A DNA stretch of 19,216 nucleotides, from positions 1-19,216 of the forward strand of contig DCFW01000001.1 in NCBI GenBank assembly GCA_002315435.1. Reading direction: 5' to 3'. The DNA comes from Bacteroidales bacterium UBA1794 (GTDB lineage Bacteria > Bacteroidota > Bacteroidia > Bacteroidales > Bacteroidaceae). Every line of letters starts with the position of its first letter. The stretch's first letter is position 1. A program made the position numbers and the translations under genes. The notes under the pieces are model-generated. The model did not search any database, had not been told where the DNA came from, and saw only the letters and a list, made by a program, of their open reading frames with translations. This document shows positions 15,779 through 19,216 of this stretch, in pieces.

Positions 15779-16444
15779 ATGATTGGATTATCTAAAAGTG
15801 AGTTGTTTTCAGGTTATAATGATGCAGAAGTGGAGCAGCTGTTGCAAAGTATTCCCACATCTTTCAAAACGTTTAAGCAAGGGGACATTATAGCATTACA
15901 AGATACGCTGATAAATTCAGTATATTTATTGGCAGAGGGAAAAGTGAAAGCAACAATGACCAATGAGATGGGCAAGCAAGTGTTGATTGAGGAATTGATC
16001 GCGCCAGTTCTGCTTGCCCCGGCATTTATATTTGCAACAGTTAATCGTTTTCCTGTAAATGTGATATGCGAGGACGCGTGTATGGTGTTTTCTGTAGGTC
16101 GAGAGGATTTCTTACAACTTATTCAAAAAGAAAAGAAACTATTGGGAAATTTTCTGCGTATCATATCCAATCGCAGTGTTTATCAGAGTAATAAGATAAA
16201 ATCATTCGCATTAAATGGTTTGAAAGAAAGGCTAGCGGCTTATTTGCTACAATATAATGTAGATGATGATGTCCTGGAAACTCAGCAGGAAATCGCTGAA
16301 AGAATGGGTGTTACCCGTCCGTCATTAGCACGAATATTGCCGCAATTGGTTGAAGATGGAGCTATTGAAATTGTAAGAAAAAGGATAAGAATAACCGATA
16401 GTCTACGTTTAAAGAATATTGCAGGAAGTAAAAAAATGACATAG
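15779..16444 (+). CDS. Crp/Fnr-family transcriptional regulator
   Basis: A 221-residue regulator starting at the ATG at 15779; an in-frame TTG at 15770 would add three residues and is less likely. An N-terminal cyclic-nucleotide-binding-like beta-roll (about 12-115) is followed by a dimerisation helix and a C-terminal winged HTH (about 165-205) with QQEIAERMGVTRPSLARILPQL as helix-turn-helix. The phosphate-binding cassette of CRP (GE...RAA/RxS) is missing; the region reads LLAPAFIFATVNRFPVNVI instead, so cAMP is unlikely to be the ligand. There are only two cysteines, close together, so an FNR-type iron-sulfur cluster is not supported. It lies between two envelope-protein genes in one orientation and may regulate that operon; its signal is unknown. 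Confidence 0.92.
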   Translation: MIGLSKSELFSGYNDAEVEQLLQSIPTSFKTFKQGDIIALQDTLINSVYLLAEGKVKATMTNEMGKQVLIEELIAPVLLAPAFIFATVNRFPVNVICEDACMVFSVGREDFLQLIQKEKKLLGNFLRIISNRSVYQSNKIKSFALNGLKERLAAYLLQYNVDDDVLETQQEIAERMGVTRPSLARILPQLVEDGAIEIVRKRIRITDSLRLKNIAGSKKMT

Positions 16445-16476
16445 TGCATGCAACTTTTTCATAGACAACTACGTCT

Positions 16477-16499
16477 CATGTTAAAAACAATATAACATG
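16477..16499 (+). promoter_or_regulatory. Inverted repeat overlapping the OMP start codon
   Basis: CATGTTA (16477-16483) and TAACATG (16493-16499) are perfect inverted copies separated by 9 AT-rich bases. The right arm contains the ATG start codon of the outer-membrane protein. It could be an operator for the adjacent Crp/Fnr protein, or an mRNA hairpin that hides the start. The 16-bp half-site offset is larger than the classical Crp spacing. Confidence 0.4.
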
Positions 16500-18818
16500 A
16501 AACGTATACTATTTACTTTTGCAGTATCAGTTCTCTGCAGTGCCGTTTGGGGACGTGCTTATCGTGGTAGAGTCTTCACAGAAGGAAATATGCCGGTTGA
16601 ATTCGCAAACATAGTGTTACTTAAATCAGATTCCACATTTGTAAATGGTGTCGTTAGTGATAAGAATGGAAGTTTTGAAATTCCTTCAAGCTCCGAAGCA
16701 GCTCATTTAATAAAGATTTCTTCAACTGGTTATAAAACAATTTATAAAGAACTTGTATCATCCGAGGACCTCGGCACTATATTATTGCCGGTAGCATCAA
16801 ATGTCTTAAATGAAGTTGTGGTGAAAGGAAATTTACCCACATATGCACTTAAAGGCACAAGTTTGGTGACTAATGTAGCAGGTAGTATGCTATCACAACT
16901 AGGTACAGCAGAAGATGTACTGAAACATGTTCCCGGAGTCTTGAAAGATGGTGACGATTTCAAAGTCTTTGGTAAGGGTGTGGCGGTTATTTATGTGAAT
17001 GGTCGAATATTACAAGATCAAACAGAGTTGTCTAGGTTGAATGCTTCGGACATAGCAAGTGTAGAATTGATCACTAATCCCGGTGCTGAATATGATGCTT
17101 CGGTAAAAGCCATATTGAAAATAAAAACACTGAAGAAACAAGGCGAAGGATGGGGTGTAAGTTTAAGATCTTATTTGCATCAGGCTCACAGCTTTTCTAC
17201 TAATGATCAATTGACTGTGAATTATAGGAAAAATGGACTTGAGCTATTCTCTACTTTCTCCTATAATAATTGGAAACAGATGCAAAATCAAACCAATCTT
17301 ACTAAGATACTGGCTTCCGATACGATTTGGAAGACAGATGATAAAGAGAAAATATATTGGACCTCAAAAAGCAGTTATAATAAGTCGGGCTTTAATTACA
17401 ATATAAACGATAATCAGTCGTTTGGAGCGACATATAGTTGTACCTATGCTCCAGAGTCGGAGGTAAGAATGCCAATGAGCAGCACTGTCGATGTGAATGA
17501 TAAACAATATGACTTGTTGACCTATGATACAAAATGGTATGATCGCAATAGTCCTACTAATTTAGTAAATGCTTATTATGCCGGCGAATTCGGGAAGTGG
17601 AGTATTCATTTGGACAATGATTTTTTATCATCAAGCAGTTCCAAGCGACAAAACACTCAAGAATTAAGTACAACACATGATAATAGATTGGTGACAAGTA
17701 CTAATCATGCTCATAATTCAATGGTTGCTTCAAAGTTGGTTGCCGGTCGTGATTTGAACAAGGCCAAATTAAGTGGAGGAATGGAATACGTTTATACAAA
17801 TCGTACGGAAAATTACATCAATCCACAGAATTATCTACCACAAAGTGATGATCATATCAGAGAAAACAAAGTGGCGGGATTCATGTCCGGCAATTATTCA
17901 ATAGGTAAGGCTTTATTCGAAGCCGGCTTAAGGTACGAGCATTGTGTCTCCAACTATTATGAGTATGGAGCATTTATACCGGAGCAAAGTCGGAACTATA
18001 ACAGCTTCTTCCCGAATTTTTCAATAAGTTTCCCTGTTAAGAATGTATCATTTGCAATTAGTTATACAGCAAAAACTAGACGACCTTCCTATCGAGAGTT
18101 AAGCAGTAACTTACAATATGATGAACATTTTCTGTATGAAGGCGGAAATCCGAAACTTCAGCCGGAAACCAACCATGACTTATCATTGCAAGTTGGGTAC
18201 AAATGGATTCAGTTCTCAGGCACTTATCAATATGTAACGAATGCGATTGTTGATCAGGCTATTCAGTACGATAAAAATCCTTCAGTAAGTATCTTCACTA
18301 TGACCAATTATGATCATCTCAGTAATTACGATGCACGACTTTCATTGTCACCGATAATAGGCCTTTGGCATTCGAATTTGACGATGGATGTAAATGGGGA
18401 AAGCCTTACAGTAAACTTTATGAATAAACCAAAGAAGATGGATAACCCTCTAGGTTATTTTGGATTAAACAATGCATTTGAACTGAATAAATCCAGTTCA
18501 TTTAATGTGGATTTAAGTTGCCAAACCGGTGGTAATGGCAGCGGTTATGGTTGCGTTAAAGCGAAACCTTTTGGGCAGGTAAACCTATCCTTTTATAAAA
18601 GTTTCTTGAAAGATAAGTTTAGCCTTAATGTTGAGTGTAATGATTTATTTAAAACAGGAAGGCAATCATTTACAACCTATTCTTCAGCAACCTATTTTGA
18701 TAAATGGTGTTATTCTGATAGTCGGAACGTATGTTTGACATTAAAGTACAATTTCAACATCACTAAAAGCAAATACAAAGGAACGGGAGCTGGCGGAGAT
18801 GAAATGAATCGCTTTTGA
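16497..18818 (+). CDS. Plug/beta-barrel outer-membrane protein (PF14905-like family)
   Basis: A 773-residue outer-membrane protein with a signal peptide (hydrophobic core 3-17). Residues ~22-100 form a carboxypeptidase-regulatory-like domain (YRGRVFTEGNMPVEFANIVL, VSDKNGSFEIP, SSTGYKTIYKEL). VLNEVVVKGNLP near 103-114 is a plausible TonB box, followed by a plug at about 135-213 (GTAEDVLKHVPGV, VIYVNGRIL, IASVELITNPGAEYDASV). The rest is a barrel with many aromatic beta-strands, ending in SKYKGTGAGGDEMNRF, the tail typical of this Bacteroidota outer-membrane family. Such proteins resemble TonB-dependent receptors but have no SusD partner, and none is encoded here. It follows the Crp/Fnr gene by 52 bp with no clear promoter between, so read-through from 13314 is likely, with possible control by the start-codon inverted repeat. 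The ligand is unknown. Confidence 0.88.
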   Translation: MKRILFTFAVSVLCSAVWGRAYRGRVFTEGNMPVEFANIVLLKSDSTFVNGVVSDKNGSFEIPSSSEAAHLIKISSTGYKTIYKELVSSEDLGTILLPVASNVLNEVVVKGNLPTYALKGTSLVTNVAGSMLSQLGTAEDVLKHVPGVLKDGDDFKVFGKGVAVIYVNGRILQDQTELSRLNASDIASVELITNPGAEYDASVKAILKIKTLKKQGEGWGVSLRSYLHQAHSFSTNDQLTVNYRKNGLELFSTFSYNNWKQMQNQTNLTKILASDTIWKTDDKEKIYWTSKSSYNKSGFNYNINDNQSFGATYSCTYAPESEVRMPMSSTVDVNDKQYDLLTYDTKWYDRNSPTNLVNAYYAGEFGKWSIHLDNDFLSSSSSKRQNTQELSTTHDNRLVTSTNHAHNSMVASKLVAGRDLNKAKLSGGMEYVYTNRTENYINPQNYLPQSDDHIRENKVAGFMSGNYSIGKALFEAGLRYEHCVSNYYEYGAFIPEQSRNYNSFFPNFSISFPVKNVSFAISYTAKTRRPSYRELSSNLQYDEHFLYEGGNPKLQPETNHDLSLQVGYKWIQFSGTYQYVTNAIVDQAIQYDKNPSVSIFTMTNYDHLSNYDARLSLSPIIGLWHSNLTMDVNGESLTVNFMNKPKKMDNPLGYFGLNNAFELNKSSSFNVDLSCQTGGNGSGYGCVKAKPFGQVNLSFYKSFLKDKFSLNVECNDLFKTGRQSFTTYSSATYFDKWCYSDSRNVCLTLKYNFNITKSKYKGTGAGGDEMNRF

Positions 18819-18835
18819 AAGGATTGAGGACATAT

Positions 18836-18868
18836 AGTTCTGCTTAAATTCAATTTAGTAGAACTTTA
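18836..18868 (+). terminator. Hairpin after the OMP gene, probable terminator
   Basis: AGTTCT (18836-18841) pairs with AGAACT (18860-18865), and the stem continues inward (one G-U pair and one bulged base) to AAATT/AATTT around a tiny loop. The stem is AT-rich and followed by only TT-A-T, so termination may be weak. Its position 17 bases after the stop fits the end of the three-gene operon. Confidence 0.5.
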
Positions 18869-18986
18869 TAGTATTGAAATGAATTTGCAGAAACGACCGG
18901 TCGAATGATTCTAGAATATTTGGATGAAGAATGCTTCGTACTTGACGCTTCAGGGAAATAAGTAAAGTTTTGTTTCAATATCAATG
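18866..18986 (+). other. Non-coding or relic segment with two perfect palindromes
   Basis: CGACCGGTCG (18894-18903) and ATTCTAGAAT (18908-18917) are perfect 10-bp palindromes only 4 bp apart. A short open frame crosses them from about 18873, after a TGA, to TAA at 18959-18961. Its 28 or so codons read like protein (EFAETTGRMILEYLDEEC), but there is no start at its beginning and no recognisable family. It may be a gene remnant; no intact gene is supported here. Confidence 0.3.
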
Positions 18987-19031
18987 GCTCTGTTGTTTGA
19001 GGTCACAGTTTGTGATCTCAAACAACAGAGC
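18987..19031. repeat. Long near-perfect inverted repeat (21-bp arms, 3-nt loop)
   Basis: The arm starting GCTCTGTTGTTTGAG at 18987 is mirrored by the arm ending CTCAAACAACAGAGC at 19031. The only irregularity in 21 pairs is one G-U at 19002. No T-run follows on either strand (plus continues CTGGCACACTG, minus CATTGATATTG), so it is not a normal intrinsic terminator. It could be a structured RNA, a Rho-type or processing site, or part of a mobile-element remnant. Confidence 0.7.
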
Positions 19032-19088
19032 TGGCACACTGTATATGTTTTGTAATCGTCTTCGGGATGCAGTATTGTGCATTAGAAA

Positions 19089-19154
19089 TTATTGCTGTCC
19101 GCTAAAACTTTTTAAGAACAATAAATCATTGGAGAAGTTCTTTTGTTCAAACAT
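19089..19154 (-). other. Possible 3' end of a transposase / insertion-sequence edge (weak)
   Basis: The minus strand has a short open frame whose end reads MFEQKNFSNDLLFLKSFSGQ followed by one more Gln and TAA. The closing codons overlap CTGTCCGCTAAAAC (plus strand, 19095-19108), which could be an insertion-sequence terminal repeat, since several transposase families run their C-terminus into the element end. The frame is closed by TAG at 19164-19166, so a transposase reading in from the right would have to be frameshifted or degraded. Nothing else gene-like is visible between 19032 and the window end. Confidence 0.2.
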
Positions 19155-19216
19155 GACAAATCTCTAAACTCGCTGTAGCGTTCCGTTCTGCCCCTGTCTT
19201 ATACGGAATAGTGTTT

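Noticed and set aside
18987..19031. Intrinsic terminator
   Set aside because: The stem is strong, but neither strand has a T-run after it; the hairpin at 18836-18868 is the better end for the operon.
18970..19167. 65-codon plus-strand open frame in the right-hand spacer
   Set aside because: It begins without a strong start context and runs through the long inverted repeat, and its translation resembles no protein family.

Overview
The window looks like chromosomal DNA from a gut-type Bacteroidota, most likely Bacteroides or a close relative. The evidence is a SusC/SusD outer-membrane pair, an outer-membrane protein of the family ending in SKYKGTGAG, AT-rich spacers without strong Shine-Dalgarno sequences, and promoter boxes resembling the Bacteroides -7 motif TAnnTTTG. 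I see no rRNA, tRNA, CRISPR array or complete mobile element.

Layout. Positions 2-124 hold the last codons of an unrecognised plus-strand gene, followed by two hairpin terminators and a small array of four ~21-bp palindromic repeats (355-439). Next are two translationally coupled minus-strand genes: an LtaS-like alkaline-phosphatase-superfamily transferase (1537-3654) and a UPF0104/MprF-type membrane protein (514-1536). Together they suggest envelope-lipid or glycan modification. A terminator at 3667-3697 separates them from a four-gene minus-strand operon: an unknown secreted protein (9391-9930), SusC (6214-9366), SusD (4712-6202) and a secreted calcineurin-like phosphoesterase (3716-4702). 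This operon looks like an uptake locus for a phosphorylated or phosphodiester-linked ligand.

A divergent spacer (9931-10103) leads to a plus-strand pair with an ATGA overlap: a cyclophilin with a central insertion and a cytosolic M16B zinc peptidase. Converging on it is a minus-strand pair, glyoxalase I and an MBL-fold hydrolase (12125-13210). A second divergent spacer leads to a plus-strand trio (13314-18818): a secreted macroglobulin-domain (MG2) protein with a degenerate TonB-plug-like segment, a Crp/Fnr-family regulator that lacks the cAMP-binding signature, and a plug/beta-barrel outer-membrane protein. This trio is the least understood system here and the best candidate for an undescribed envelope module.

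The last ~400 bases hold no convincing gene. They contain a terminator-like hairpin, two short palindromes, a 21-bp-arm inverted repeat with no T-tract, and a possible transposase 3' end.

Five putative -7 boxes lie 22 to 24 nt from a start codon, four of them exactly 22 nt. This supports starts at 10113 and 13314 in place of upstream alternatives, and suggests that the promoter of the LtaS-like gene lies inside the terminator of the preceding operon. All functional calls rest on motifs read by eye; no database search was run.
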